From the NCBI RefSeq assembly GCF_014642075.1, contig NZ_BMIK01000009.1:62001-126000 (forward strand): DNA of 64,000 nt, in the 5' to 3' direction. Source of the stretch: Parapedobacter defluvii (GTDB taxonomy: Bacteria; Bacteroidota; Bacteroidia; Sphingobacteriales; Sphingobacteriaceae). The notes beneath the pieces are model-generated. The model saw nothing but the letters and a program-made list of their open reading frames with translations, searched no databases and was not told the DNA's origin. Position numbers and translations under genes: made by a program. This document shows positions 7,344 to 14,462 of the stretch, in pieces (position 1 is the first letter of the stretch; each line of letters opens with the position of its first letter).

Positions 7344-8366
7344 ATGTCCGAAGAAATACAAAACATAATTGATTATGAAGATGAAGGGGCCAAAATAGAC
7401 TTCAAACTGGAACAGTATGCAATTGACAAAAAGGCGTTTAAAAAATCAGAGGTTCTAAAGGATATCTCTGCAATGGCTAATCTACCCTCCAATGAAGATA
7501 AGTATATCGTTATAGGTATAAAAAAGAAAAACGGAAAAATTGAGCAACAGAATGGCATAGAGTCACTCCACGATCAGGCGATTTACCAACAGTATCTAAA
7601 TGACAACATAGAACCCGAAATACAATTTGAATATAAACAAGCAGCCTATGACGGGAAAAATATTAGTTATTTCCGTATTTACGGAAATACAGATAGACCT
7701 TATCTTTTTAAAAAGGAAGTAAAAAGTCTTGATGGCAAAACGCTATATAAGGAGGGTGATGGATACATCCGAACAGGAAGTGCCACTAGAAAAATGGTAA
7801 GGTCCGATTTTGAGCGGATTTATGAATCAAAATACCTCCATCCAGATAGGAAAAACGATATATCAATTATCCCTTACATTGTTCAGTACCGCAGTAATGA
7901 AATAGACATGGAAGGACTATGGTGCCTTGATATTGCCATCGAAAATAAATCAAAAAAATCCATTGGGTTGGATGTCGAAATGAAAGTATATAAGTCCAGT
8001 GAATTTAGCCTTATTTCAGAACCGGATTTAAAGGATAAAATTTATGAAATGGAGCAGGAGAGGAAACAGCACGACCCATTTAGAATAGCAGGAACTATGC
8101 CCCCAATTCACCTCAATCTTTTTGTTTCCTGCAACGAACATGATGATTTCATCATTATCGAGAGGCACCCGTCAAGAATGGAAAAAACAGCTATCAGTCT
8201 CCCACAGGAAAAAACAGAAAACGATGTGTTTTCCAGACAACTTATCATCCTTGCTGAAAAACCCGCCAGTATCCAGGCAGAAATCATCATCAGAAGTGAT
8301 GATTTCCAAGATGGTGCAATCATCGAAAAAATATACATGGAGCCCGTATCTTGGCACTCATCATAA
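7344..8366 (+). CDS. AlbA_2 (Schlafen-like) domain protein, ICE cargo
   Basis: The 340-residue protein has an N-terminal AlbA_2 putative DNA-binding/ATPase-associated domain (about 10-140): the motifs KIDFKLEQY, ISAMAN, YIVIGIK and GYIRTGSATRKM are characteristic. The C-terminal 190 residues have no recognised domain and read as mixed beta/alpha. Base composition is clearly more AT-rich than the flanking tra genes, so it was acquired separately. AlbA_2 proteins occur in transcription regulators and in several anti-phage contexts, so a defence or regulatory role for this singleton is possible but unproven. Confidence 0.8.
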   Translation: MSEEIQNIIDYEDEGAKIDFKLEQYAIDKKAFKKSEVLKDISAMANLPSNEDKYIVIGIKKKNGKIEQQNGIESLHDQAIYQQYLNDNIEPEIQFEYKQAAYDGKNISYFRIYGNTDRPYLFKKEVKSLDGKTLYKEGDGYIRTGSATRKMVRSDFERIYESKYLHPDRKNDISIIPYIVQYRSNEIDMEGLWCLDIAIENKSKKSIGLDVEMKVYKSSEFSLISEPDLKDKIYEMEQERKQHDPFRIAGTMPPIHLNLFVSCNEHDDFIIIERHPSRMEKTAISLPQEKTENDVFSRQLIILAEKPASIQAEIIIRSDDFQDGAIIEKIYMEPVSWHSS

Positions 8367-8827
8367 AGCTATTAATAATTAACATCCAAATTATCGTACT
8401 AAACCACCACAGGGAAGCATCTAAACCCAGTTAACGCCGCTTTTTATTTTTTCAACCCTACCTATTCGTTTCAGTAACATCCCGTAATCTAAGAATCCAG
8501 CCTCATCGGCCTTTGCTAAACAAATTTCTTAAACACACCCCTCACAGCAAGGCGGCTCCACTGCGTTCCGCTTGTTTTGGCAAAAAAATCTTCCCTGTTC
8601 GCTTCGCTCACGAGGTATTTTTTTGCCAAAAGCCTTGCTTTTGAGGGGTGTGTATTAAAAGGGGCTGTTTATCAAAAGCCGGCGAGGCTCCTGCCGAGGC
8701 GGTTTTTTCGGTTCGCTCTTTAAAAATTTTGGTTGATGGAAAAGAACAAAGCCCCCCCGTCTTGCTCCCCTTTTTGGGGGAATAAGACACAACGATTAAA
8801 CAGGTTTTTAACAAAAATTGAATTATC
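8367..8827. other. Non-coding region with large cruciform
   Basis: No convincing gene is present in these 461 bases. They contain the imperfect 121-bp inverted repeat described separately (8533-8653) and a short C-rich/G-rich pair near 8751-8780. The open frames here read through the repeat and show no coding character. The segment separates the AlbA_2 cargo gene from the next conserved ICE genes and could hold promoters or a processing site. Confidence 0.6.
8533..8653. repeat. 121-bp imperfect inverted repeat (cruciform)
   Basis: The outer arms ACACACCCCTCA (8533-8544) and TGAGGGGTGTGT (8642-8653) are perfect complements, and pairing continues imperfectly through CAGCAAGGC / GCCTTGCTT. The inner arms TTTTGGCAAAAAAAT (8575-8589) and ATTTTTTTGCCAAAA (8617-8631) are also perfect complements. 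The centre holds GC-rich, partly self-complementary sequence. No transposase is present. It could be a recombination, replication or transfer site, or a long RNA hairpin. Confidence 0.85.
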
Positions 8828-9361
8828 ATGAAAACAGCAGAAAAGGCCGGAAAGGCCACGGAAACAAAGAACGGAGTAAACAACAAGTCGGTAAACGCAG
8901 CGGATGCCAAAGGCACGGCGGCCACTAGCACCAAACCGGAGGCCGCAAAACCCGAAGCCCCCAAGACGGAGGCGAAGTCTTTGGGTGCGGTTGTTGTCCC
9001 AAGCACAGCGGAAACCGCAGCACCGCAGCCACAGGCGGCCAAGCCCGAAGCGGAAAAGTTTGCGCTTAACCTTGAAAGCACCCTTAAACTGGTGGAGGAA
9101 CTGCACCGCAGGAAGCGGCAGCGTGACAGGCTTATCGAGACCATTGAGAATCTGGAAGCCTTTGAAATCGAGCAGGTGGAGGAAGCGGACGAGACGGACG
9201 GCAATTACTACCAAGGTTGCAAACTTGCGATTGTGGACGACAACCGTAACGAGTTTGCCACCAAAAACCCCGTCATCATCCAAGCGGTGGCAACATTCGT
9301 CAGGGATATGTGTACGAACAGGTTGACCGAAATCGAGGCGGGTATCGTCATCCCCGTTTAG
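8828..9361 (+). CDS. Conserved ICE hypothetical protein with low-complexity N-terminus
   Basis: The first 80 of 177 residues are Ala/Lys/Pro/Glu-rich and probably disordered (repeated KPEA/KTEA units). The remainder is an amphipathic helical domain (LNLESTLKLVEELHRRKRQR) followed by a compact beta-like segment ending GIVIPV. I do not recognise a functional family; proteins of this layout are common in the accessory block next to DUF932 genes in Bacteroidota conjugative elements. A strong terminator follows directly. Confidence 0.7.
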   Translation: MKTAEKAGKATETKNGVNNKSVNAADAKGTAATSTKPEAAKPEAPKTEAKSLGAVVVPSTAETAAPQPQAAKPEAEKFALNLESTLKLVEELHRRKRQRDRLIETIENLEAFEIEQVEEADETDGNYYQGCKLAIVDDNRNEFATKNPVIIQAVATFVRDMCTNRLTEIEAGIVIPV

Positions 9362-9370
9362 TTGTTTACC

Positions 9371-9409
9371 GGATACCCTTTGCCGTTACGGTGAGGGGTA
9401 TCCTTTTTT
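9371..9409 (+). terminator. Rho-independent terminator
   Basis: A 10-bp stem (GGATACCCTT / AGGGGTATCC, one G-T pair) is followed by TTTTTTAT, 10 bp after the stop of the preceding hypothetical gene and just before the small gene at 9418. Confidence 0.85.
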
Positions 9410-9417
9410 ATGGAACG

Positions 9418-9600
9418 ATGAAATACGAAATCATCCATTTGATGGTACGTGTGATGGTACAGACCGCACACACCAACATATCCGATACCGTGCATGAAGT
9501 GGAGACGGAAAGCGCATTGCATTTGGACGACACCCCCCATGTAAAGGTACTGGATACGGAAATATTGTTGACAAGGGTAAGAAACCCTAAAAGAAATTAG
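9418..9600 (+). CDS. Small hypothetical protein upstream of DUF932 gene
   Basis: This 60-residue product starts MKYEIIHLMVRVMVQTAHT. It begins inside the tail of the preceding terminator and ends 2 bp before the DUF932 start, so the two are probably co-translated. The central segment is acidic (VHEVETESALHLDD) and the C-terminus basic. No family is recognised. The upstream open frame is discarded because it overlaps the preceding gene and the terminator. Confidence 0.55.
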   Translation: MKYEIIHLMVRVMVQTAHTNISDTVHEVETESALHLDDTPHVKVLDTEILLTRVRNPKRN

Positions 9601-9602
9601 TC

Positions 9603-10673
9603 ATGGCAGATAACATCAATTATAATGAACGGACGGGCAAGCACAGCTTTTTCAGCGTCAGGGAAAAAGCCTGGCACGGCCTCGGGCAAATCGTTGAGGA
9701 TTATCCGACAAGTGAGGAAGCAATCAAATTTGCGGGATTGGATTACACCGTGGAAAAACGCTACCTGTTCACGTATGGGGACGATACAGGTCCCGACACG
9801 GAGGACAATGATTGCGTGATGGAATGGCGCATCGATATACCGGACTACTACGCCACATTGCGCACGGACACGGATCAGGTGCTGGGCGTGGTCGGCAAGG
9901 ATTATGAAATCGTACAGAATACGGAAGCATTCAATTTCTTTGACAGTTTGGTAGGCGGCAAAGGCGGCATCAAGTATGAAACGGCCGGAGCATTGGGCAG
10001 GGGTGAAAAGATTTTCATCACAGCCAAACTGCCCGATTTTCTGCGTGTCGGCAAGGCGGATTTGATTGAGCAGTATTTACTGCTCACCACTTCGCACGAT
10101 GGCTACGGCTGCATCACCGCAGCGTTTACGCCCATCCGTGTGGTGTGTAACAACACGCTGAATGCAGCCCTGCGCAGCACCACCAAATGTGTGAGGATAC
10201 GGCACACGGTGAATGCCATAGACCGATTGAGGGAAGCGCACAAACTGTTGGGGATTACCCACCGCCTTGCGGAGGATTTGGAGGAAGTCTTTAACCGTTG
10301 GTCTAAAGTGCACATCAGCGACCCCGCCGTAAAACGGCTGATACAGGTGGCAATGGTACCCAACAGGGAAACCCTGCAAGCCTTGCAGAATGGCAATTAT
10401 GATGCACTTTCCACGCAGTACAATAACATGGTGGAAAGTGCCTTTGAATATGCCATGAGTGACCCCACTCAACAGGACGAAAGCACGAGGGGAACGCTTT
10501 ACGGTGCGTTCAATGGAGTAACCGGATACTTTCAGAATGTCCGCAACTACCGAAACGAGGAAGCCAAATTCAAATCCATCATGGGAGGCACAGCCTTGCA
10601 GCGTTCGGGAAAGGCGTTTGAGCTTTGCAGCGATTTTGCCCGCTTCGGAAACGAGGCTTTAGCCCTCAACTGA
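9603..10673 (+). CDS. DUF932 (phage/plasmid-like) protein
   Basis: The 356-residue protein has the DUF932 hallmarks: HSFFSVREKAWHGLGQ near the N-terminus, VLGVVGKDYEIVQNTEAFNF, the ICVTP-like FTPIRVVCNNTLNAAL, and the C-terminal GVTGYFQNVRNYRNEEAKF and GKAFELCSDFA. DUF932 proteins are found on plasmids, phages and conjugative elements; their biochemical role is not established. A degenerate second copy of the 3' part lies at 13470-13893. A terminator follows. Confidence 0.88.
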   Translation: MADNINYNERTGKHSFFSVREKAWHGLGQIVEDYPTSEEAIKFAGLDYTVEKRYLFTYGDDTGPDTEDNDCVMEWRIDIPDYYATLRTDTDQVLGVVGKDYEIVQNTEAFNFFDSLVGGKGGIKYETAGALGRGEKIFITAKLPDFLRVGKADLIEQYLLLTTSHDGYGCITAAFTPIRVVCNNTLNAALRSTTKCVRIRHTVNAIDRLREAHKLLGITHRLAEDLEEVFNRWSKVHISDPAVKRLIQVAMVPNRETLQALQNGNYDALSTQYNNMVESAFEYAMSDPTQQDESTRGTLYGAFNGVTGYFQNVRNYRNEEAKFKSIMGGTALQRSGKAFELCSDFARFGNEALALN

Positions 10674-10680
10674 TGCCAGA

Positions 10681-10715
10681 AAAAGGTGTTTACAGCCCAT
10701 GTAAGCACCTTTTTT
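10681..10715 (+). terminator. Rho-independent terminator after DUF932 gene
   Basis: A 14-bp stem (AAAAGGTGTTTACA / TGTAAGCACCTTTT with one G-T pair), a 5-nt loop and a T run start 7 bp after the DUF932 stop. Confidence 0.85.
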
Positions 10716-10841
10716 CCGAACAACCCACCCCGGTAATTTTTCCGATAAAAAGTGGCTGAAATAGCCTTGAAATACCCGTATGGGGCATTTTTGCGGCGCC
10801 TAAGAGCGGTTTAAGCGTTGGCTAAGACAAGATAAGAAGAA

Positions 10842-11351
10842 CTATACGAATCCTTCCTTTTTTTTATATGGCTGGACTTTCCTATCAATTTCTTCAGTTA
10901 CGCTCCTTTTAGTAAAACCGTTTTCATACCAATTATTGAAATCCGACTGATGGAACTCAACGCTGATTTCAACAGCCGGAGTAGAATCCTTGCGTTGAAG
11001 TATACCGTTAATCCGTAATATCCACGGGTCAGAATCAGTGCCATCTTCTATTTCTGTACTGGAGAAATAAGTCATACCAATACCTAATAGTTTGTTCTTT
11101 ATTATCTTCAATGTTAATGGCAGTTCATCAATCAGTCTTCCGACTTCAGCAACGTCAAAATCTAATGGGGGTCTGCCAATGCCAGAAGTAGTCATTATAG
11201 GGCCAATTTTATGCCATGTGCCATAATCACTTTTCCCAATCTCAAATAGACGACCATCATTTGACAATATCCATTTCACAGGTGACTGATTGACTACCTG
11301 TTCAGCGGAGAATTGCGTTTCATCAGCGGTTTCAATGTAATGTTTTTTCAT
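10842..11351 (-). CDS. Hypothetical protein (AT-rich accessory gene)
   Basis: The 169-residue soluble protein begins MKKHYIETADETQFSAEQVV and ends with a basic tail. It is transcribed against the ICE genes and is visibly more AT-rich than they are, so it is probably cargo. Mixed alpha/beta character, no signal peptide or membrane segment. The region GTWHKIGPIMTTSGIGRPPL is Gly/Pro-rich and may be a loop or binding site. I do not recognise the family. It is probably co-transcribed with the coiled-coil membrane protein gene upstream of it (118 bp gap). Confidence 0.6.
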   Translation of the reverse strand: MKKHYIETADETQFSAEQVVNQSPVKWILSNDGRLFEIGKSDYGTWHKIGPIMTTSGIGRPPLDFDVAEVGRLIDELPLTLKIIKNKLLGIGMTYFSSTEIEDGTDSDPWILRINGILQRKDSTPAVEISVEFHQSDFNNWYENGFTKRSVTEEIDRKVQPYKKKEGFV

Positions 11352-11469
11352 GTTTCTATATAAATTACGTTAGCTAACCAAATACAAGGAATTTTTGATT
11401 TTCACAAAATAAAGCGGGCAAACTATCTACTACATTAACGATATGTTAATAAAACGTGGCTCCACTTTT

Positions 11470-12153
11470 TTACTCTTCTTCTTTTACCACAATGGATTTT
11501 CCGACGTTATTTCTGAAGTTATCGATATACTTGTTTAGTATGATAATGGAGTCTGATAAATTTTGGTTCGTTCTTTCAAGGTGATTTTTTTCAGTATCAT
11601 AGACTTTAACGCCATTGTCTTTACCAAGCTGATATATCCCCCACATAAGGCCAACAATTAACGCAACAATAATTCCCCAAAAACTCAACGAGCGTAAATT
11701 CCAAATTCTTGCTACTTTTTCTATTTGTAGCTGAAGTTCATCTCGCTGCTCAATGAGTAAGTCATTAGCTTCCTTCAAAGTGTTAAACGAAGAGTTAATT
11801 TCTTTGATATGGTTGTTAAGAAAGGAAATGTGTTCATCCCTATCAGAAAGAGCTTGTTTGTACGAAGCGACTACGCTGCTTTCAGATTGTATAGCTTTTG
11901 CTTTACTTTGATTAATTCTATTCTCCAATATTTCAATTTTCGCCTCCAGCAATGACACGAGTGTGTTTTGAGAATCTAAAAAGCGATTTTCAAAATCCAT
12001 ATATATTAAGTTGGCTGAGGAACTGCCATCGTACAATCGGAGTTCGTTAAAAGCCTGCTGAGTTTTGATTTTTAACTCTTTTCCCAAATGCTTTTGGTCC
12101 GGTCGCAGCGATTTTGCTTTATAAAGCAAGTCTTTTAGGTATTCAATATTCAT
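11470..12153 (-). CDS. Coiled-coil, single-membrane-segment hypothetical protein
   Basis: The 227-residue protein has a long cytoplasmic helical/coiled-coil region (about 55-150, including LVSLLEAKIEILENRINQSK), one membrane helix (about 156-177, SFWGIIVALIVGLMWGIYQL), and a short helical tail of about 50 residues. AT-rich and on the minus strand like the gene downstream of it. No enzymatic motif. Proteins with this architecture sometimes act as membrane-anchored sensors or effectors in accessory modules, but nothing here shows a function. Confidence 0.6.
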   Translation of the reverse strand: MNIEYLKDLLYKAKSLRPDQKHLGKELKIKTQQAFNELRLYDGSSSANLIYMDFENRFLDSQNTLVSLLEAKIEILENRINQSKAKAIQSESSVVASYKQALSDRDEHISFLNNHIKEINSSFNTLKEANDLLIEQRDELQLQIEKVARIWNLRSLSFWGIIVALIVGLMWGIYQLGKDNGVKVYDTEKNHLERTNQNLSDSIIILNKYIDNFRNNVGKSIVVKEEE

Positions 12154-12556
12154 AACTATCGGTATTCCTCAAAAATAGAAAATGGAATTGGATATTTTTG
12201 AGGAACAAAGAAAGGTAATAATAATGTAGAATTTAGTTTTTATAAAATCAATATTTAAGGGTCTATATTACTGTATCGATGGGAGTTCCACGTCTGCGGC
12301 TATTTACTAAAATAATTTCATGCCGACCTTTAGCTTACATTTTTCGCAAAAGAAACAACAACATTTACTTGACGTCACGGCACAAGTTCTCTTATCTTCA
12401 GTTTGATGTCTTTCGAAGTTAGATATTTCCAAAGTCTATTTTAAAGCCCCTAAAGTCACAATTCACCCCAAATATTTAAGGAAGCGGTTCGAGAATAATC
12501 GGGCTTTTGGGTAAATAATAGTTGGATTGTCAAAATGAAATCAAAACCGATAATTG

Positions 12557-12600
12557 TTTCCGTTTTTTTCAATAAAATCTCCGATTACTTTCAAAATTCC
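12557..12600 (-). pseudogene. 3'-end gene fragment, copy A
   Basis: On the minus strand this encodes RGILKVIGDFIEKNG followed by a different tail and a stop. A diverged copy at 14164-14207 encodes GGILKVIGDFIERNG. Most differences are synonymous or conservative, so these are remnants of real paralogous genes. The parent family is not recognised. Confidence 0.5.
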
Positions 12601-12644
12601 GCGTAAGTGTTCTAATAGATTCCCATCACCCCGACTAAAACGAC

Positions 12645-12677
12645 AAATGGTGCCATTGGAAGACAAATGGTGCCATT
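12645..12677. repeat. Two tandem dyad repeats, 20 bp apart
   Basis: The 16-mer GACAAATGGTGCCATT occurs twice with exactly 20-bp spacing. Each copy holds a short inverted repeat (AAATGG-TG-CCATT). Two dyads on the same helix face, two turns apart, are typical of dimeric-regulator operators, but no regulator gene was identified nearby. Confidence 0.7.
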
Positions 12678-12956
12678 TTTCATTTTAATCCCTTTTTTAT
12701 TACTATAGCAACGCTTCCTGTAAAAATTCCCTTTAATTAAAGAATCACCATATCAGTATTTTTGAGCTTATTTTGATTCAAAAGGCAAGAATATGGAAAT
12801 ATGTTGAAAGGATTCGAACCATGTCCACGCTTTTAAATATTTTCTTTTTTTCAACCGATCTTGATTTTGATAGAAATACAAATTTCTGCAAATTTTAACA
12901 GGAAGCATGAAACCATGGCGGCATTTTGAGATGATATTTTATTCCCTTTGCTCAAT

Positions 12957-13207
12957 TCAATTTTTATAACTATCGGGCAACACGGGGACGATGGGGCAGC
13001 TGTCAAGCAATGCGGCCGTCTGTTCCAACAGTTCCACCTTATCAAGTTTCAGCAGCCTCCGGCAGGTGTTGATGTATTCGGAAATGACCTGAGAGGGGAT
13101 TTTTGGGATATCGGCAAGCAATCCTTTGGCAATGGCCCTTTTTCCGGTGCGGAGTTGTCGTGCAGGTATATCAGCACGTTGGTGTCCACTGCAAAAGGTT
13201 TAGCCAT
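12957..13207 (-). pseudogene. VapC-type PIN-domain toxin, frameshifted and C-terminally truncated
   Basis: The start (MAKPFAVDTNVLIYLHDN) is the classic first PIN motif with the catalytic Asp (VDTNVLIYL). Shortly after APEK the frame is lost; in the neighbouring frame the protein continues AIAKGLLADIPKIPSQVISE, then YINTCRRLLKLDKVELLEQT, and stops after DSYKN. About 90 residues remain of the usual 130-140, so the acidic residues of the C-terminal half are absent. Its ATG overlaps the antitoxin stop. It is therefore almost certainly an inactive toxin. A sequencing error could explain the frameshift but not the missing C-terminus. Confidence 0.8.
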
Positions 13208-13430
13208 CGTAGTCATTGGCTTCGTCCCGGTCAAAGGAGAATCCGCTCAAATCCACGAGAGAGGATTTGGTCAGGGCTTCAATCCGGCGGAGACGCTGCG
13301 CCCTGCTCGGTTCCTTTTTCGCCGTTTCGATTTCAAAGGCAATCACTTCCACCGTCTTGCCGACCATCTCTTCGGGCAGTTGCACGGTGACAGACCGTTT
13401 TTTCGGGGTTATGATCTCACGTAACATCAT
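13200..13430 (-). CDS. VapB-like antitoxin partner of the broken PIN toxin
   Basis: The reading frame extends to 13457, but the Met codons at 13430/13427 (MMLREIITPKKRSVTVQLPE) are more plausible starts. The segment RSVTVQLPEEMVGKTVEVIA is a typical beta-strand DNA-binding start of short antitoxins, followed by a charged helical region (AKKEPSRAQRLRRIEALTK) that would wrap the toxin. Its stop overlaps the toxin start, the usual antitoxin-toxin arrangement. With the toxin broken, it may persist as an orphan antitoxin or autorepressor. Confidence 0.65.
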   Translation of the reverse strand: MMLREIITPKKRSVTVQLPEEMVGKTVEVIAFEIETAKKEPSRAQRLRRIEALTKSSLVDLSGFSFDRDEANDYDG

Positions 13431-13469
13431 GCGATAAAGATAATGATAATTTTCCAAAATACAATTGAT

Positions 13470-13893
13470 GGATGATAGCGATACTACTTCGCATGACAGC
13501 TACATCACGACGACGTTTATTCCCTATAATATCAACGACACCGCAGTAAAACGACTGATACAGGTGGCGATGCTTCCCCATAGGGAAACTTTGCAAACTT
13601 TGCAGGACGGCAACGATGATACGTTGTCCACTCGATACGGCAACATCGTAGGAAAGTACCTTTGAGTGCGCAATGTGGATGCTCCCCCAAACAGGACGAA
13701 CGCACGAGGGGTGCGTTTTGTGGAGTGTTCAATGGTGTAACAGGCTATTTCCAGAACATCCGAAACTACCGCGGGACGAAAAGACAAGTTCAAATCCATC
13801 ATGGGCGGCACGGCCTTGCAGCGTTCGGCAGCGGTGTTGGTGCTTTGCAGCGAATTTGCACGGCTCGGATACGAGGCTTTGGCCCTCAACTGA
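13470..13893 (+). pseudogene. Degenerate second copy of the DUF932 gene (3' part)
   Basis: The DNA and its translations in shifting frames match the intact DUF932 gene: TTSHDSYITTTFIPYN corresponds to its TTSHDGYGCITAAFTPI, then jumps to VKRLIQVAMLPHRETLQTLQ (intact: VKRLIQVAMVPNRETLQALQ), then GVFNGVTGYFQNIRNYRG, and finally LGYEALALN plus stop. An internal deletion and at least two frameshifts are present, and the 5' half is missing. It marks an older, decayed accessory block of the element. Confidence 0.85.
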
Positions 13894-13964
13894 TGCCCAG
13901 AAAAAATTATATTTCCCTTTAATCTCAAGTCTTTTGGTAAAAGACTGAACAATGGTTGTTTAAA

Positions 13965-14084
13965 CTATACTTCAAAACGCTCCCGAATCTCCTTTTCTTG
14001 GATTTTATTGATAAATCCATTTGCCTTTAGGGAAAAAATCATTTCTTCTAATTGCTTTTGGTAGGAGATATTCGGTGAAAAATG
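13965..14084 (-). pseudogene. Short coding-like 3' fragment of unknown gene
   Basis: The minus strand reads HFSPNISYQKQLEEMIFSLK then ANGFINKIQEKEIRERFEV and a stop, preceded by an in-frame stop. The composition and helix-like pattern look like the C-terminus of a real protein, but I do not recognise the family. It lies among other gene debris close to the element-chromosome junction. Confidence 0.35.
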
Positions 14085-14163
14085 TCAACTGATTATGCAT
14101 GAAATAACCAAGTTGTCTAGGTGTCGGTCGTGATTTAATAAATGACATTATTCAAGTCCATCT

Positions 14164-14207
14164 TTTCCATTTCTCTCAATAAAATCCCCAATTACTTTCA
14201 AAATCCC
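14164..14207 (-). pseudogene. 3'-end gene fragment, copy B
   Basis: A diverged copy of 12557-12600. The minus strand encodes GGILKVIGDFIERNGKDGLE followed by a stop. The two copies bracket the debris segment holding the VapBC and DUF932 remnants. Confidence 0.5.
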
Positions 14208-14213
14208 CCCTAG

Positions 14214-14328
14214 GGATGGCTGCGGCCGTGAGTGCGGGGCTGCGGGCCGCAGCCACTCCCGCCATCCAAATGAAAACAAGGTATAAAGTGCCGGCTTCAT
14301 TTAGTTGAGATAAGGATGGCTGCGGCCA
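14214..14328. repeat. GC-rich hairpin plus extra direct copy near element junction
   Basis: TGGCTGCGGCC (14217-14227) pairs perfectly with GGCCGCAGCCA (14245-14255). GGATGGCTGCGGCC recurs in direct orientation at 14314-14327. The GC-rich insert stands out against AT-rich surroundings and lies just before the TPR stub, so it may mark an insertion end or a chromosomal repeat. Confidence 0.6.
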
Positions 14329-14384
14329 CTTTTTGCTGACGATTTACATAATTGTGATTGGAATTCTTTAGTTTTGGGTGTAGC

Positions 14385-14462
14385 TAGTTAGGGGAAGATT
14401 ACATGATCATTCCCTCGGCGAAGGAACGTTTGGAAAAGTTCAGGAATAGGGAGGAACAATGA
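14385..14462 (+). pseudogene. C-terminal stub of a second TPR protein gene
   Basis: After an in-frame TAG the sequence reads GEDYMIIPSAKERLEKFRNR-EEQ and stops; the stop overlaps the next ATG (ATGA). The stub matches the end of the following TPR protein (DDVIPSAKERLQKLNNK). It is therefore the 3' end of a paralogous or ancestral TPR gene whose body has been lost or displaced, presumably by the element upstream. Confidence 0.7.

Larger units (their letters stand above)
12154..12956. other. AT-rich region with gene debris
   Basis: No intact gene is seen in these 800 bases. The minus strand at 12540-12690 carries a short coding-like fragment whose end reads RGILKVIGDFIEKNG, and a related fragment recurs near 14.2 kb. 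Two tandem dyad repeats lie at 12645-12677. A TTCGAA-containing stretch near 12812 resembles a tRNA T-loop but does not fold. The rest shows nothing. Confidence 0.5.

Noticed and set aside
12800-12830. Possible tRNA T-loop (GGTTCGAATCC on the minus strand) as attachment site
   Set aside because: The flanking five-base stems do not pair, and no acceptor, D or anticodon arm is found nearby.
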